NCBI GenBank assembly: GCA_029573725.1
Contig: JAKQDQ010000041.1
Location: 1-64,000 of the forward strand
Reading direction: 5' to 3'
DNA: 64,000 nt
DNA from: Verrucomicrobiota bacterium
Lineage (GTDB): Bacteria; Verrucomicrobiota; Verrucomicrobiia; Limisphaerales; JADLHS01
Shown here: one piece after another, positions 53,210-63,544 of the stretch
Layout of the letters: each line of letters starts with the position of its first letter
Numbering within the stretch: position 1 is the stretch's first letter
Translations under genes and position numbers: made by a program
The notes under the pieces: generated by a model
What the model was told of the DNA's origin: nothing
What the model saw: the letters and a program-made list of their open reading frames with translations, nothing else
Databases searched by the model: none

Positions 53210-56098
53210 TCAAGCCTTTCCAAGCAACTGGCGCAGCACGTAAGGCAAAATTCCGCCGTGCCGGTAATAGTCAATTTCGATGTGGGTATCAATCCGGCAG
53301 CGTACGGGAATGGGTTCGACGCTGCCATCCGTGCGCGTGATGTTCAGGGTCAAATCCTGCTGCGGCTGCAGCGCCTCGCTCAAGCCGGCAATGGCGTAGT
53401 GTTCCGTGCCGTTCAGCTGCAGGGTTTGCGGGGTCACGCCGTCCTTGAATTGCAGTGGCAGCACGCCCATGCCGATCAAATTGGAACGGTGAATGCGTTC
53501 GAAACTTTGCGCGACGACCGCCTTCACGCCCAGCAGCTTGGTGCCTTTGGCGGCCCAGTCGCGACTGGAGCCTGTTCCGTATTCCTGCCCTGCGAGAATG
53601 ATCAGGGGCACTCCGTCGGCCTTGTAAGCCAGGCTGGCATCGTAAATGAAGGTTGGCTTTCCAGCGGCCACCTGGATTGGTTTATCGGGGGCCGGGACTT
53701 CACGATCGCCAAAATAAATCGTGTAGCCCCCTTCGATGCCCGGACACAGCAGATTCTTGATGCGGACATTCGCGAACGTTCCCCGTGTCATCACCCGATC
53801 GTTGCCGCGCCGCGATCCGTAACTGTTGAAATCGGCCTGGAGTACGCCATTCTCCGTCAGGTATTTGCCGGCGGGCGACGTTTTCTTGATGGAGCCCGCC
53901 GGCGAGATGTGATCGGTGGTGACACTGTCCGCAAAGACCGCCAAGGCGCGCGCGCCAGTAATCGGCTGGATGCTTTCCGGCTCCAGCGCAAAGTTTTCAA
54001 AGAAGGGCGGTTCCTGAATATAGGTGGATTGGGCATCCCATTCATAGGCGTTGCCGGTGCTGACAGGGATTTCGTTCCACTTGGGATTTTGAGCCACAAA
54101 ATCCCGGTACAACTTCCGAAATACTTCCGGCTTCAAGGCGGATTCCATGGCTGCGCGGACTTCGTGCAGAGTCGGCCAGATATCGGCCAAATAAACCGGG
54201 TTGCCGTCCTTGCCTTTGCCGAGCGGTTCACAACTCAGGTCAATATCCACCCGGCCGGCCAGCGCAAACGCCACCACGAGGGGAGGCGACATCAGAAAAT
54301 TGGCCTTGATGTTCTGGTGAATCCGCGCCTCAAAGTTGCGGTTGCCGGACAACACCGCGGCCACCACCAGGTCGTTTTTCACGACTGCATCTTCGATGGC
54401 CGGATGCAACGGACCGGAGTTGCCGATGCATGTGGTGCAGCCGTAGCCGACCAGGTTGAACCGCAGCTTGTTCAAGTATTTTTGCAAGTTGGTTTTCTTC
54501 AGGTAATCGCTGACCACCCGGGAGCCCGGAGCCAATGACGCCTTGACGGCCGCGGGCACTTTAAGTCCACGCTCAACGGCCTTTTTGGCCAGCAATCCCG
54601 CCGCCAGCATCACACTCGGGTTGGAGGTGTTGGTGCAGCTCGTAATCGCAGCAATCACCACGGAACCGTGATGCAGCCTGGCTTTGATGGCCGGGGCATG
54701 GGCTGCAATAAAGTCCGGCGCGGGCCGGTTCACAACCATTTCGCGTTCGGTGGCCGGGTTTGTGCCGGCGGCCAGGGCCTGCTGCTGTATGACCGGGGAC
54801 TCGCTGCCGCCGCCCGGATGATAATCCCCGTCGGACGCAACCGTCACGGTGGTGGCGTAGGCGCTGCGGGCCTTCCCAAAGCCGTTTTCCGTGAGCGGCC
54901 GTTGAAAGGCGGCGAAAAACTCGCGACGCAGGTTGGCCAATTCGATCCGATCCTGTGGCCGCCGCGGTCCGGCAACGCTCGGAGTGATCGTGCCCAGATC
55001 CAGCTCCACCACCTGCGAATAGTCAATCTCGCCCAGGTCGGGCATGCCCCAAAGGCCCTGAGCCCGATAATAGTTTTCGTAGAGCTTGCATTCCCCGTTC
55101 GTGCGTCCGGTGGTGCGCAAGTAGTTGAGGCATTCCTGGTCAATCGGGAAAAAGCCCATCGTGGCGCCATATTCCGGAGCCATGTTGCCGATCGTGGCTC
55201 GATCCACCACGGGCAGGGCGGCCGCTCCCGGGCCAAAAAACTCGACAAACTTGCCAACGACCTTGGTCTTGCGCATGAGCTGCGTAATCGTAAGGGCGAG
55301 ATCGGTGGCGGTCACCCCCTCCTTCAGCGTCCCCGTCAGATGCACACCGACAACATCCGGAGTCAGAAAATAAACCGGCTGGCCCAACATGCCGGCCTCG
55401 GCCTCGATCCCCCCGACGCCCCAGCCGACAATGCCCAAACCGTTGATCATGGTGGTATGCGAATCAGTGCCCACCAGGGAGTCGGGGTAGTACACGCCGT
55501 TGGCGCTCAATACGCCTTTTGCGAGGTATTCCAAGTTGACCTGATGAATGATGCCGATGCCGGGCGGAACCACTTTGAACGTGTCAAACGCCTGCATGCC
55601 CCATTTCAGGAACTGGTAACGCTCGCGGTTGCGGTGAAATTCCAGGTCCAGGTTCCGCTGCATGGCCAACTGTGTGCCTGCAAAATCCACCTGCACGGAG
55701 TGGTCCACAATGAGATCCACCGGCACCAGTGGTTCAACGATTTTCGGATCTTTGCCGAGCCGCGCCACCGCACTGCGCATGGCGGCCAGATCCACCAGCA
55801 ACGGCACTCCGGTGAAGTCCTGCAACACGATGCGCGCCACCACGAACGGAATTTCTTCGGTGCGTACCGCCGTGGGTTGCCAGCCGGCCAGCGCGCGGAC
55901 GGCTTCGGCGGTAACGCGGGTGCCGTCGCAGTTGCGCAACACCGATTCCAACACCAGCCGGAGGGAGACCGGCAGCCGCGAAATCGGCCCCAGACCGGCT
56001 TTTTCCAGCGCCGGCAACGAGTAAAAATTTCCCTCCCTGCCCGTGCCGGGATCAAAAGTGCGAAGTGTTTGCGAATCAAACGGGTTTGCGTTGCTCAT
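53210..56098 (-). CDS. acnA: Aconitate hydratase A
   Basis: 962 residues, somewhat longer than E. coli AcnA (891). Interconverts citrate and isocitrate in the TCA cycle using a [4Fe-4S] cluster. Cluster cysteines: [11 protein letters not shown] and [15 protein letters not shown]-terminal [18 protein letters not shown] and [19 protein letters not shown] fit the family; the C-terminal swivel domain contains [20 protein letters not shown] and [16 protein letters not shown]. The main length difference is probably in loops. ATG 56098 is followed by [14 protein letters not shown]. It is the first gene of an acnA-dinB unit. No IRE-like or iron-regulated element was recognised upstream. Confidence 0.95.
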   Translation of the reverse strand: MSNANPFDSQTLRTFDPGTGREGNFYSLPALEKAGLGPISRLPVSLRLVLESVLRNCDGTRVTAEAVRALAGWQPTAVRTEEIPFVVARIVLQDFTGVPLLVDLAAMRSAVARLGKDPKIVEPLVPVDLIVDHSVQVDFAGTQLAMQRNLDLEFHRNRERYQFLKWGMQAFDTFKVVPPGIGIIHQVNLEYLAKGVLSANGVYYPDSLVGTDSHTTMINGLGIVGWGVGGIEAEAGMLGQPVYFLTPDVVGVHLTGTLKEGVTATDLALTITQLMRKTKVVGKFVEFFGPGAAALPVVDRATIGNMAPEYGATMGFFPIDQECLNYLRTTGRTNGECKLYENYYRAQGLWGMPDLGEIDYSQVVELDLGTITPSVAGPRRPQDRIELANLRREFFAAFQRPLTENGFGKARSAYATTVTVASDGDYHPGGGSESPVIQQQALAAGTNPATEREMVVNRPAPDFIAAHAPAIKARLHHGSVVIAAITSCTNTSNPSVMLAAGLLAKKAVERGLKVPAAVKASLAPGSRVVSDYLKKTNLQKYLNKLRFNLVGYGCTTCIGNSGPLHPAIEDAVVKNDLVVAAVLSGNRNFEARIHQNIKANFLMSPPLVVAFALAGRVDIDLSCEPLGKGKDGNPVYLADIWPTLHEVRAAMESALKPEVFRKLYRDFVAQNPKWNEIPVSTGNAYEWDAQSTYIQEPPFFENFALEPESIQPITGARALAVFADSVTTDHISPAGSIKKTSPAGKYLTENGVLQADFNSYGSRRGNDRVMTRGTFANVRIKNLLCPGIEGGYTIYFGDREVPAPDKPIQVAAGKPTFIYDASLAYKADGVPLIILAGQEYGTGSSRDWAAKGTKLLGVKAVVAQSFERIHRSNLIGMGVLPLQFKDGVTPQTLQLNGTEHYAIAGLSEALQPQQDLTLNITRTDGSVEPIPVRCRIDTHIEIDYYRHGGILPYVLRQLLGKA

Positions 56099-56350
56099 AA
56101 AAAATCAGACCGGAATGCAGTTTGCGTTCCGATAAACTGTGAGGATTACCGGAGGTGTCGTCAAGTTTAGTAAATCCGGCGCGCAACGATTTGCCGCTCC
56201 ACGTCATCCGGTAACCGGTGGAAATCGTGAAAGCCGCCGGGAGCGCGCGGGCGGATTTGTCCGGCATCGTGAGGGGGCTGATGACGAAAAGGAGATTGGC
56301 CGGATTATGGGGGGCGCCGGCCGCCGGCCGCAGCTTTGGAGGGCGGGAAT

Positions 56351-57094
56351 TTATTTCGGTGTTCGCATGGAGCGCACGCTCCAATCAAAAAACAGGTATT
56401 GCCGGGTGGCGGGTGCGGGACCGCCATGCACCGGTCGCGCGGGAATATAATTCATGTAGGTGGCGCTGGTGATTCCCAGGCTGGTCAGCAGTTGCTGGTC
56501 GCAATCCGTCATCGCCCAGTTATCCGAGCGGCGGAGAATGGATGAAGCCTTTTTGGGCGCCGCCACGGGATTGTCCGGGCGGCCGAAGGGAAAGACGATG
56601 ACATTCAGGCCGGTGCCGGGATCGTTGGTTACGGTGCTTAGGGAAAAATAACTGACGGGAACAAAGAGGGGCGGATTGGGCGTCACCTTGGGCAGAACCC
56701 GATAAGAGGCGGGGCAGATGGCGACCGCGGCGGTGCGGGTGATGGTGGTGGAGGGAGGGGGATAGGCCAGGTAGGAGGCGATATAGGCTGCCAAAGCTCC
56801 ATTGTAGCGGTTGGGGCCATTCACGCCGGTGTCGCGGTAGGTGAAAAACATTCCGGTCCAGCACGGACCGGGCAGGAGGTCGTTGTTATCCATCGTGTAC
56901 ATTTCGATGGCCAGGCCGACCTGTTTGAGATTGCTGGTGCAGTTGACCTGGAACGCCTTTTGTTTGGCTCTGGCGAGGGCCGGCAACAGCATGGCGGCGA
57001 GGATCGCAATAATTGCGATGACCACCAGGAGTTCGATCAAAGTGAAGGCGCGCCCGGAGGGGCCGGAGGGAAGTGGTTGTGGCGGCGTGCCCAT
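56351..57094 (-). CDS. Stand-alone prepilin-like protein (DUF1559-type relative) A
   Basis: 247 residues starting [16 protein letters not shown], then [20 protein letters not shown], helix to [20 protein letters not shown], then [20 protein letters not shown]. This is the N-terminal pattern of the large DUF1559/xxxDG pseudopilin-like family of Planctomycetes and Verrucomicrobia. The usual C-terminal H-X9-DG motif is altered: [20 protein letters not shown] has Asp-Trp in place of Asp-Gly. A start at 57118 ([11 protein letters not shown]) is possible but 57094 has a GGTGG-like site before it. Secretion through a pseudopilus or simple membrane anchoring is unknown for this family. Only 72 bp separate it from the next gene, on the same strand. 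Confidence 0.85.
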   Translation of the reverse strand: MGTPPQPLPSGPSGRAFTLIELLVVIAIIAILAAMLLPALARAKQKAFQVNCTSNLKQVGLAIEMYTMDNNDLLPGPCWTGMFFTYRDTGVNGPNRYNGALAAYIASYLAYPPPSTTITRTAAVAICPASYRVLPKVTPNPPLFVPVSYFSLSTVTNDPGTGLNVIVFPFGRPDNPVAAPKKASSILRRSDNWAMTDCDQQLLTSLGITSATYMNYIPARPVHGGPAPATRQYLFFDWSVRSMRTPK

Positions 57095-57166
57095 AATTCC
57101 ACCGGCAATATACTGCATTGCCGGAAAATGTCCGTGGTCAAGTGTGACATTTTGATGCGGGTGGGG

Positions 57167-57964
57167 CTACCACAGACCGAAGTAGAGCACGTAGGAGGAA
57201 GCATAATTGGTTTTCATCTGCTTCAACGTGGACCAACGCGCCGAGCCGTCGAGGTACAGCACGTTTCCTCCGACCGCCCCGGCGCGAACCGCCGTCAGAT
57301 TGGCCCGGGTAAACGTGGCCCCATTTACCTGGTAAGGTCCGGATTTGGTGTGCGGCGCCATGGTGAGCGTGTCTCCCCAGTGATTGGCATCGGCAACGAT
57401 GGAGTTGGTGGGGGAATCGGTCAGCCGCGTCGAAACGCGCCAGGACCTTGAGTCGGCGAGGTTGTAAGAGGGCAGTTTGGCGTCGCAAAGATAATTATAG
57501 CCGATCAGATAACCATACGTGCCGCTGTAGCGCGTCTGGGTGCCGAACGTAAAGTTGGGGCAGTCCATGATTTTGAAGTTGCCCGTGTAGCTGATCAGGT
57601 TCGTGTAGGTGTCCCGGTTGATGCGGATGGAGTGCCACTCGCCGTTGTTGTCGCGTCCGCTGGGCAGTTTTTGCTGGAATTCATTGCCGTACATGTGGAT
57701 GGACAGGCCGACCTGACGCAAGTTGCTGACGCAGGCGATGCGTTTGGCCTTTTCTTTGGCACTGGCCAGCGCGGGCAGAAGCATGGCCGCCAAAATTGCA
57801 ATGATGGCGATGACCACCAGCAACTCGATCAGGGTAAACGCACGCCGATTCCGGTGGCGCAAGGCCGACCCGCCGCGGCAACCCGGGTGTGCCTCGTCGT
57901 GCAGTGCGCAACGCAGGCTGCGGCTCGGCCCGTTGGCCTGATTCGTGGCATGGCACTTCATCAT
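57167..57964 (-). CDS. Stand-alone prepilin-like protein (DUF1559-type relative) B
   Basis: 265 residues. Unusually long leader of about 42 residues ([29 protein letters not shown]), then [40 protein letters not shown] and [20 protein letters not shown]. The C-terminal [20 protein letters not shown] is the DG-type motif of the family. Paralogous to the gene at 56351-57094 (same helix and SNLxQVGL pattern) and likely in one unit with it (this gene is first). No assembly genes are nearby. Confidence 0.85.
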   Translation of the reverse strand: MMKCHATNQANGPSRSLRCALHDEAHPGCRGGSALRHRNRRAFTLIELLVVIAIIAILAAMLLPALASAKEKAKRIACVSNLRQVGLSIHMYGNEFQQKLPSGRDNNGEWHSIRINRDTYTNLISYTGNFKIMDCPNFTFGTQTRYSGTYGYLIGYNYLCDAKLPSYNLADSRSWRVSTRLTDSPTNSIVADANHWGDTLTMAPHTKSGPYQVNGATFTRANLTAVRAGAVGGNVLYLDGSARWSTLKQMKTNYASSYVLYFGLW

Positions 57965-58095
57965 GAATTCAGCGCTTACGGATTATCTTTGACGCTCCGA
58001 GCCCATTGGTAAAGTTCAAATCCTCGGGGCCTCGCAAAAAATGGGCGTTGTTGACGCCGCCAGAAATGCCGGCCGGGGTCCGCATGGTAACGGGC

Positions 58096-58130
58096 AAAAA
58101 GAAACCGGGGCGGCTGCCACCCCGGTTTCT
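58096..58130 (-). terminator. Intrinsic terminator of the 58153-60243 gene
   Basis: AGAAACCGGGG (58100-58110) pairs with CCCCGGTTTCT (58120-58130), 11 perfect pairs, 9-nt loop. On the minus strand a run of T follows (58100-58096). It lies 22 bp past the stop codon. Confidence 0.9.
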
Positions 58131-58152
58131 CCACCCATCCATGAGCGAAGTC

Positions 58153-60243
58153 TTAGTCCGCCAGCCGGAAAAACCGGACGGGCTCCGAGAAGTTGTTCGT
58201 CCACGGACTCAGGAACGCGCCGCTGGTGATGTTCGTCCAAACATTGGGACTGATCGTCTGCGGGACGGTGACATACGGTCCGCTGGCAGCGGTTGCGGAT
58301 TGCAAGCGATGTCCGCCTTCCCAGTTCAAAACGACTCCGGCGTCAGTCTTGACGACGCTCAAGGTCGGTGCCGCTGGCGGCGGCGGTGGCGTGGCCCCCA
58401 CCGGCTGCATCAACAGGCGGAAGGAAATCGGTTCATTCAGATTAACCTGCGGATTGTTGACCCCGGAGGTGGTCAAACGCAACCAGGCCGTGCTTTTATT
58501 GCCCACCCACTGGAAGCTGACCCGGAAGGACTTCGTGCCCGTGTCCGCAGCTTGACTGGAAACGGCGCCGATATTGGGTGCGTCTATGAGGTTGGCAGAA
58601 GTGGAGCCGGAGAATCTGGGCACCCGGAAGCCATAGTCCGTCGAACCGGCGGGAGCGGTTTCAAACGTCTGAAACGTCGTGTCGCCGTTTTTCAGATTGT
58701 CAATGTAGAGATTAAACGGACCGGTATCACCCGGATCGTCCACGGTGAACGCGATGGCCTCCAGGATACCCCAGTTGCCGGGCAGGTTGTTGGTGTTGGA
58801 TGCCGATGGGTTCCATTGGATCGAGGGGCCGGATTGCGCAGTTTTCAGCAACACCGCGTCCGCGGCCTCGGGGTCGTAAATCCAGGCGTTGTTCGCGTCG
58901 TGATACTGGTTGCCCGTAACGTCCACGTATTCAAAGAAGCCCGCACCCCAATAGCTGCGCAACAGACGGTAGCCATCAGCGCCGGCAACCGCATCCCAGG
59001 CCCAATTCACGGCGAAGACGTCATTGCTGGTAACGGTGGCCGACTGTGCCGGTGTTTCGGAGTAAATCACCAGACCGTTGGGCAGGGTGCGGTAGGCAAA
59101 AACCTGAAGGTCCACGATATCCGTCGGATTGTATCCTGACTCAGAAGTCGTGCTGGCGACGAGGCCCGTCGCATCACCAACGGTGGCGAGGCTGCCGCGA
59201 TCGAACGTCACGGTTTGCCAGTCGTTGCTCGGGTAAACAATCGGCGCGTTAATAGGGGCGCCTCCACTCATATCCGTGGCGCCAAGGAAGTGGATGTTGC
59301 CGCTGCTGGAAATCCCTGGATCACCGATGGGGCCTTCGCTGGTGGTCTCCCGGATGCTCAAGGCGATACGAACGGTCGGATTGGCGCCGCCACCCACCAA
59401 CAGCCCGGTGTTGGCCTCAGGGAGACAGCCTTCCTGTCCGTTTACGGTTTGGGTGGCTACCACGCGCGCCCCCTTCACCAGACCCGAAACGGGAACCGCG
59501 TTATTGCCGGCGGAAATGTCCGTGGTTTTCTCTCCCACTTGCACCAGGCCGTTGCCGCTGTCCTGATACACCCGGATGCTCGTTGCACTGGCATCAATTC
59601 CCGCAACGGTGACTTGCGCCGAAGAGGCGCCGGCCGGACCGATCACCGTCGCCACCGGCACCGCCAGGCACGGCTCAACCAAGGTGAACCGCCAGGCATC
59701 AAAAATCATGCGATTCCCATCAGAGGCGGTGATTCTTCCGCTCTGGTAGCGGAACTTGATCACAGGCGTGGAACTGTTTACGTCGTTGGTGAGATAACCC
59801 ATGTGTTGCCAAACATTCGCCGGGCTGCCAAATTTTCTTTGAAATTTGTCGGTTTCCGTGAACGAGAGGGTGGCGTAGTCGGCACTGACGGAAAAGACGA
59901 CGTCGGTGCTGGTGTTTCCGGCCAGACTGTTGAAGTTGTAACTGATTTCGTAGGTGCCTCCGGGCGTGCCCAGCACCGGCATCAAATCCGCGCCTGCATT
60001 GGGATCGTCAATTATCGCCCCGCCAATGTAACACCGGGTCGTAGTGCCTCCGGTTGCCGGCCGTCCCGGCGCCGTCCCTTTTGCGCCGTAGTCGCCAAAG
60101 GGAATGATGTACTCGATGTAAGTACCGTCGTTTTGCGGACCGGTACCCGTCGGGTTGGGGCGGGAGGTGATGTAAACCACATCTGCCCCGGCATAGCCCG
60201 TCACGAGCGCGATTACTGCAGTAGTAAGGAGTGTTTTCTTCAT
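58153..60243 (-). CDS. Secreted 696-residue protein with a golvesin-like region and FFRL-type C terminus
   Basis: 696 residues starting MKKTLLTTAVIALVTGYAGA, a clear signal peptide, cleavage before DVVYITSRPN. Residues about 30-190 resemble golvesin/CBD-like jelly-roll domains (GGTYEISYNFNSLAGNTSTD, NVWQHMGYLTND, RMIFDAWRFTLVEP). Then Ig- or fibronectin-like modules (VATVIGPAGASSAQVTVAGI, DVFAVNWAWDAVAGADGYRL), a beta-rich region with VDDPGDTGPFNLYIDNLKNG, a Pro-rich linker (VGATPPPPPAAPTLSVV), and the last 55 residues, VVLNWEGGHRLQSATAASGP and VRFFRLAD, the FFRL-type C-terminal module shared with other exported proteins here. Function not known; polysaccharide or surface binding is only inferred. 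The frame is open upstream to 60750, but signal peptide and promoter support 60243. Confidence 0.82.
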   Translation of the reverse strand: MKKTLLTTAVIALVTGYAGADVVYITSRPNPTGTGPQNDGTYIEYIIPFGDYGAKGTAPGRPATGGTTTRCYIGGAIIDDPNAGADLMPVLGTPGGTYEISYNFNSLAGNTSTDVVFSVSADYATLSFTETDKFQRKFGSPANVWQHMGYLTNDVNSSTPVIKFRYQSGRITASDGNRMIFDAWRFTLVEPCLAVPVATVIGPAGASSAQVTVAGIDASATSIRVYQDSGNGLVQVGEKTTDISAGNNAVPVSGLVKGARVVATQTVNGQEGCLPEANTGLLVGGGANPTVRIALSIRETTSEGPIGDPGISSSGNIHFLGATDMSGGAPINAPIVYPSNDWQTVTFDRGSLATVGDATGLVASTTSESGYNPTDIVDLQVFAYRTLPNGLVIYSETPAQSATVTSNDVFAVNWAWDAVAGADGYRLLRSYWGAGFFEYVDVTGNQYHDANNAWIYDPEAADAVLLKTAQSGPSIQWNPSASNTNNLPGNWGILEAIAFTVDDPGDTGPFNLYIDNLKNGDTTFQTFETAPAGSTDYGFRVPRFSGSTSANLIDAPNIGAVSSQAADTGTKSFRVSFQWVGNKSTAWLRLTTSGVNNPQVNLNEPISFRLLMQPVGATPPPPPAAPTLSVVKTDAGVVLNWEGGHRLQSATAASGPYVTVPQTISPNVWTNITSGAFLSPWTNNFSEPVRFFRLAD

Positions 60244-60376
60244 ATGACTCTCATTGGTATAAGTTTCACGACCTGAAAAGCGATTTCGAATTGCCGGCTT
60301 TGGTTCCGGTTCTTTCAGCAGCGAGTCCGAATTATTAGTTATTAGGGTTTTGGATTTTCGATTCGTTCGGCTAAAG

Positions 60377-60404
60377 CTTATACGACAATGTTGTTTCGTT
60401 GCAA
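60377..60404 (-). promoter_or_regulatory. Promoter of the 58153-60243 gene
   Basis: On the minus strand TTGCAA (60404-60399), 16-bp spacer, TATAAG (60382-60377). This is the best promoter-like match in the window; it predicts a leader of about 125 nt. It lies in the 234-bp divergent region shared with the histidine kinase gene. Confidence 0.6.
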
Positions 60405-60477
60405 TGCTCGAACGTAACATATTCATGTAACAATGATAAGCTGTCGCACGCGCAATTGCTGAAAATCTACGGTTGTT

Positions 60478-63471
60478 ATGTCGTTTGCCCGGATGGTCAT
60501 CGTGGGGCGTCCTGGCCGGCGCCTCCGGCAATTTGTTGGCGGCTGCTGGTTGCTGGGTTGCTCCCTGGCTGCCGTGGCCGCGCCTCCCAGTTGGCCGGCG
60601 TACTACGACTTGCGCGTCTGGCAAACGGATGAGGGGCTGCCCCGGAACACGGTCACCGCCCTGGCGCAAGCGCCGGATGGGTATCTCTGGGTGGGTACCC
60701 GCGGAGGGTTGCGGCGCTTTGACGGGGTACGATTTACCGCGGCCGGCCATCCGGATGCGGCGTATCTGGATCAGACCGCCATTACTGCCTTATGCACCAC
60801 GCACGATGGCGCGTTATGGGTGGGGTGCGAGGCGCGGGGACTGACCCGGCTGGCCACGGCATCGGTCCAGGCTTTCACCCAAACCAATGGGCTGACCGAC
60901 AATCAGGTGCAATGCTTGTTCGCCGCTCAGGATGGAACTTTATGGATCGGCAGCGAGACGGGCTTGACATGTTTCCGCGATCAGAAGTTCACGGTCGTGT
61001 CCACCGCCTGGCCGCTGCGGAATAACTCGGTCAAATCCCTGGCGGAATCGCCCGGCGGCATCCTGCGGGTCGCCACCGTGACCGGACTGATCAGCATTGA
61101 CGCGCACGGCCGGGTGCAGGTGGATAATTTTGATCTCGGACCGCTGCGCGGAATTTTGAAGGCCGTCTGGAGCGACCACGCGGGGCAGCTTTGGCTGGGC
61201 GCAACTGATGGTTTGTCCTGTCTGGCCAGGGGGCGACGCACTGATTTTGCTGAAAATCAGTCGTTGCCGGAGAGAATCATCACCGCCATCCGCGAAGACC
61301 GGCTGGGACAATTGTGGGTGGGCACCTATGGCGGCTTGATGCGACGTGTGAACGGGCAGGTGCGCGCCTGGGCGCGGAGCAAGGCGGGAATCAATGACAT
61401 GGTGAACACGATTTACGAGGATCGAGAACGGAATTTGTGGGTCGGTGGACGCGATGGTTTGTATCGCTTGACTCCGACACGTTTCGTCTCTTTGACCACC
61501 CAGGACGGCCTGAGCTACAACAACGTGACTTCGGTCTGCCAGGACCGCGCGGGGAACATGTGGTTTGGGACCTGGGGTGGCGGCGTGAATCGCTGGCGCG
61601 ATGGTCAGTTCACAATCGTAACCGAAACCAATGGGTTGACCCACGACACCGTATTGTCGCTTTGGCCCAAGCGGGATGGGAGCCTGCTGGTTGGGATGGA
61701 TACACCTGGCGGGGTCAACCAGCTGACCGGTGACCTGACCAACGTCTTTCAGCAGAACCACGAGCTGATTCCCGCCCTCGTGCGGGTGATTTACGAGGAT
61801 CGCCGCGGGACAACCTGGGTGGGCACGGCCCGGGGCTTGAACGCCCTGCGCGGTGACCGGGTGGATGCCTACACCGGGGCAGATGGACTTGTGGGCAGCA
61901 ACATCACGGCGCTTTGTGAAAGCCGCTCCGGCCGGTTGTGGGTCGGAACGGAAGCGGGCTTGTGCTATGCCGACGAAGCGTCACCGCGGAAATTCGCTAC
62001 GGCGCAGGGAGTGCCGGAGGGGTACATCAACACCCTGTACGAAGACGCGGCGACCAATTTGTGGATCAGCATCCGCGGAGTGGGGGTCAGCCGTTACCGC
62101 GATGGAGCGGTCGCCACCTACGGCCTGCGCGAAGGACTGGCCAGTGACGAGGTGTTCGAGATCTTGGAGGACGATGCCGGCAATTTCTGGATGAGCGGCC
62201 TGCGCGGGATTTTTCGGGTCAGCCGCTGGCAATTTGACGACCCCGCCTTCACCCAGGCCCGCCAGCTTCGCTGCACCGTGTTTGGCCCGGAAGACGGCTT
62301 GGCCACGGCCCAGTGCAACGGGGTGGCCCGGCCGTCAGGATGGAAAAGCTCGGACGGGCGACTGTGGTTCGCCTCCATCCGGGGCGCGCTGATCGTCGAG
62401 CCGGGAATCAAATTAAACGCGTTGCCACCGCGGGTTGTGATCGAGGAGGTGACGCGGGATCAGCAGGTTTTACCGCGCACCACCGGGGCGCGCCCTGGCC
62501 GGGAGGGGGTGCGGGTGCCGCCCGGGCGGGGGCGTTTGGGGATTCACTTTACGGCGCTCAGTTTGCAGGCAGCCGAGAAAAACGAGTTCCGCTATCGCGT
62601 GGCCAAACTGGACCCGCAGTGGATTGAGGCGGGGCACCAACGGGTCGCCTACTTTGACGCCCTGCCTCCGGGGCGTTACGAATTCGAGGTGCTGGCCAGC
62701 AACAATGACGGCATCTGGGCGACGGACAGCGCCCGCCTGCTCCTGGAGGTTCTGCCGTACTTCTGGCAGACATGGTGGTTCCGGGTGAGCGTGGCGGCGC
62801 TGCTCCTGACCGCCGTTGGCGCGCTGTATCGGGTGCGCGTCGCCCGCCTGCGCGGATTGGAAGATTTGCGCCGCAAGATCGCCGCGGATTTGCATGACGA
62901 TATCGGTTCGCGTTTGACCAAGCTCGCCATGTTGACCGACTCTGCGACCCGCGAAATGCCGCCGGACCACCCCCAGCAGGTCTCCCTGCAAAGGATTTCC
63001 GGCGCCGTGCAGGAAATGACGCGGGCGATGGATGAAATCGTTTGGACGGTGAATCCCCGCAATGATACGCTCGACAGCCTGGCCAATTATATTTTTCATT
63101 ACGCGCAGGAATATTTTCAACATACGCATGTGCGTTGTCGTTTGCAGCTCCCGCCAGTGTTGCCGGACGTGCGGATTTCCACCGGACAAAGGCACAACCT
63201 GTTCATGGCGGTCAAGGAGGCGCTGAACAACGTGCTCAAACATGCCGCAGCCACGGAGGTGCAGGTGAGCCTGGAGGTGACCAGCAGTGCCCTGACACTG
63301 ACGATCGTGGACAACGGCCGCGGACACGGAAAGACCGCGGCGGATCCCACCGGTGTCGGGGTGCAAAGCATGCAGCAGCGCCTGGCCAGGATCGGGGGAC
63401 AGTTCGAGATGAAGGGCAACGTCGCGGGAGGCACGGCGGTCACCCTGCGCCTGCCGGGAGATTGGTCGTGA
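60478..63471 (+). CDS. Propeller-type two-component histidine kinase (Reg_prop/Y_Y_Y/HisKA_3)
   Basis: 997 residues. Signal peptide (RQFVGGCWLLGCSLAAVAAP), then a periplasmic sensor of two seven-bladed propellers made from Reg_prop repeats such as GYLWVGTRGGLRRFDG, DGTLWIGSETGLTCF and RLGQLWVGTYGGLMR (to about residue 660), then a Y_Y_Y domain (LGIHFTALSLQAAEKNEFRY, PGRYEFEVLASNNDGIW). One transmembrane helix is at about 766-788 (WWFRVSVAALLLTAVGAL). The cytoplasmic part has the HisKA_3 H-box with His806 in ADLHDDIGSRL and an HATPase_c domain (KEALNNVLKHA, DNGRGHG, GVGVQSMQQRL). It has no receiver or AraC domain on the same chain; the receiver is the next gene. In Bacteroidetes such sensors detect polysaccharide fragments; the ligand here is unknown. 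Confidence 0.92.
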   Translation: MSFARMVIVGRPGRRLRQFVGGCWLLGCSLAAVAAPPSWPAYYDLRVWQTDEGLPRNTVTALAQAPDGYLWVGTRGGLRRFDGVRFTAAGHPDAAYLDQTAITALCTTHDGALWVGCEARGLTRLATASVQAFTQTNGLTDNQVQCLFAAQDGTLWIGSETGLTCFRDQKFTVVSTAWPLRNNSVKSLAESPGGILRVATVTGLISIDAHGRVQVDNFDLGPLRGILKAVWSDHAGQLWLGATDGLSCLARGRRTDFAENQSLPERIITAIREDRLGQLWVGTYGGLMRRVNGQVRAWARSKAGINDMVNTIYEDRERNLWVGGRDGLYRLTPTRFVSLTTQDGLSYNNVTSVCQDRAGNMWFGTWGGGVNRWRDGQFTIVTETNGLTHDTVLSLWPKRDGSLLVGMDTPGGVNQLTGDLTNVFQQNHELIPALVRVIYEDRRGTTWVGTARGLNALRGDRVDAYTGADGLVGSNITALCESRSGRLWVGTEAGLCYADEASPRKFATAQGVPEGYINTLYEDAATNLWISIRGVGVSRYRDGAVATYGLREGLASDEVFEILEDDAGNFWMSGLRGIFRVSRWQFDDPAFTQARQLRCTVFGPEDGLATAQCNGVARPSGWKSSDGRLWFASIRGALIVEPGIKLNALPPRVVIEEVTRDQQVLPRTTGARPGREGVRVPPGRGRLGIHFTALSLQAAEKNEFRYRVAKLDPQWIEAGHQRVAYFDALPPGRYEFEVLASNNDGIWATDSARLLLEVLPYFWQTWWFRVSVAALLLTAVGALYRVRVARLRGLEDLRRKIAADLHDDIGSRLTKLAMLTDSATREMPPDHPQQVSLQRISGAVQEMTRAMDEIVWTVNPRNDTLDSLANYIFHYAQEYFQHTHVRCRLQLPPVLPDVRISTGQRHNLFMAVKEALNNVLKHAAATEVQVSLEVTSSALTLTIVDNGRGHGKTAADPTGVGVQSMQQRLARIGGQFEMKGNVAGGTAVTLRLPGDWS

Positions 63472-63544
63472 CAAGCCCCGCTGCCGCAGACATCTTCGTG
63501 GCCGTGGCAGACCACAGGTCATTTGCCGCCAGCTAGCACTGTTC

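Noticed and set aside
53075-56170. Two plus-strand open frames of 487 and 500 codons opposite acnA
   Set aside because: They lie antisense to a well-supported aconitase, show low-complexity basic composition and no family motif.
60244-60750. Upstream extension of the secreted 696-residue protein
   Set aside because: It would overlap the divergent kinase gene and include the -10/-35 promoter; a signal peptide begins exactly at 60243.
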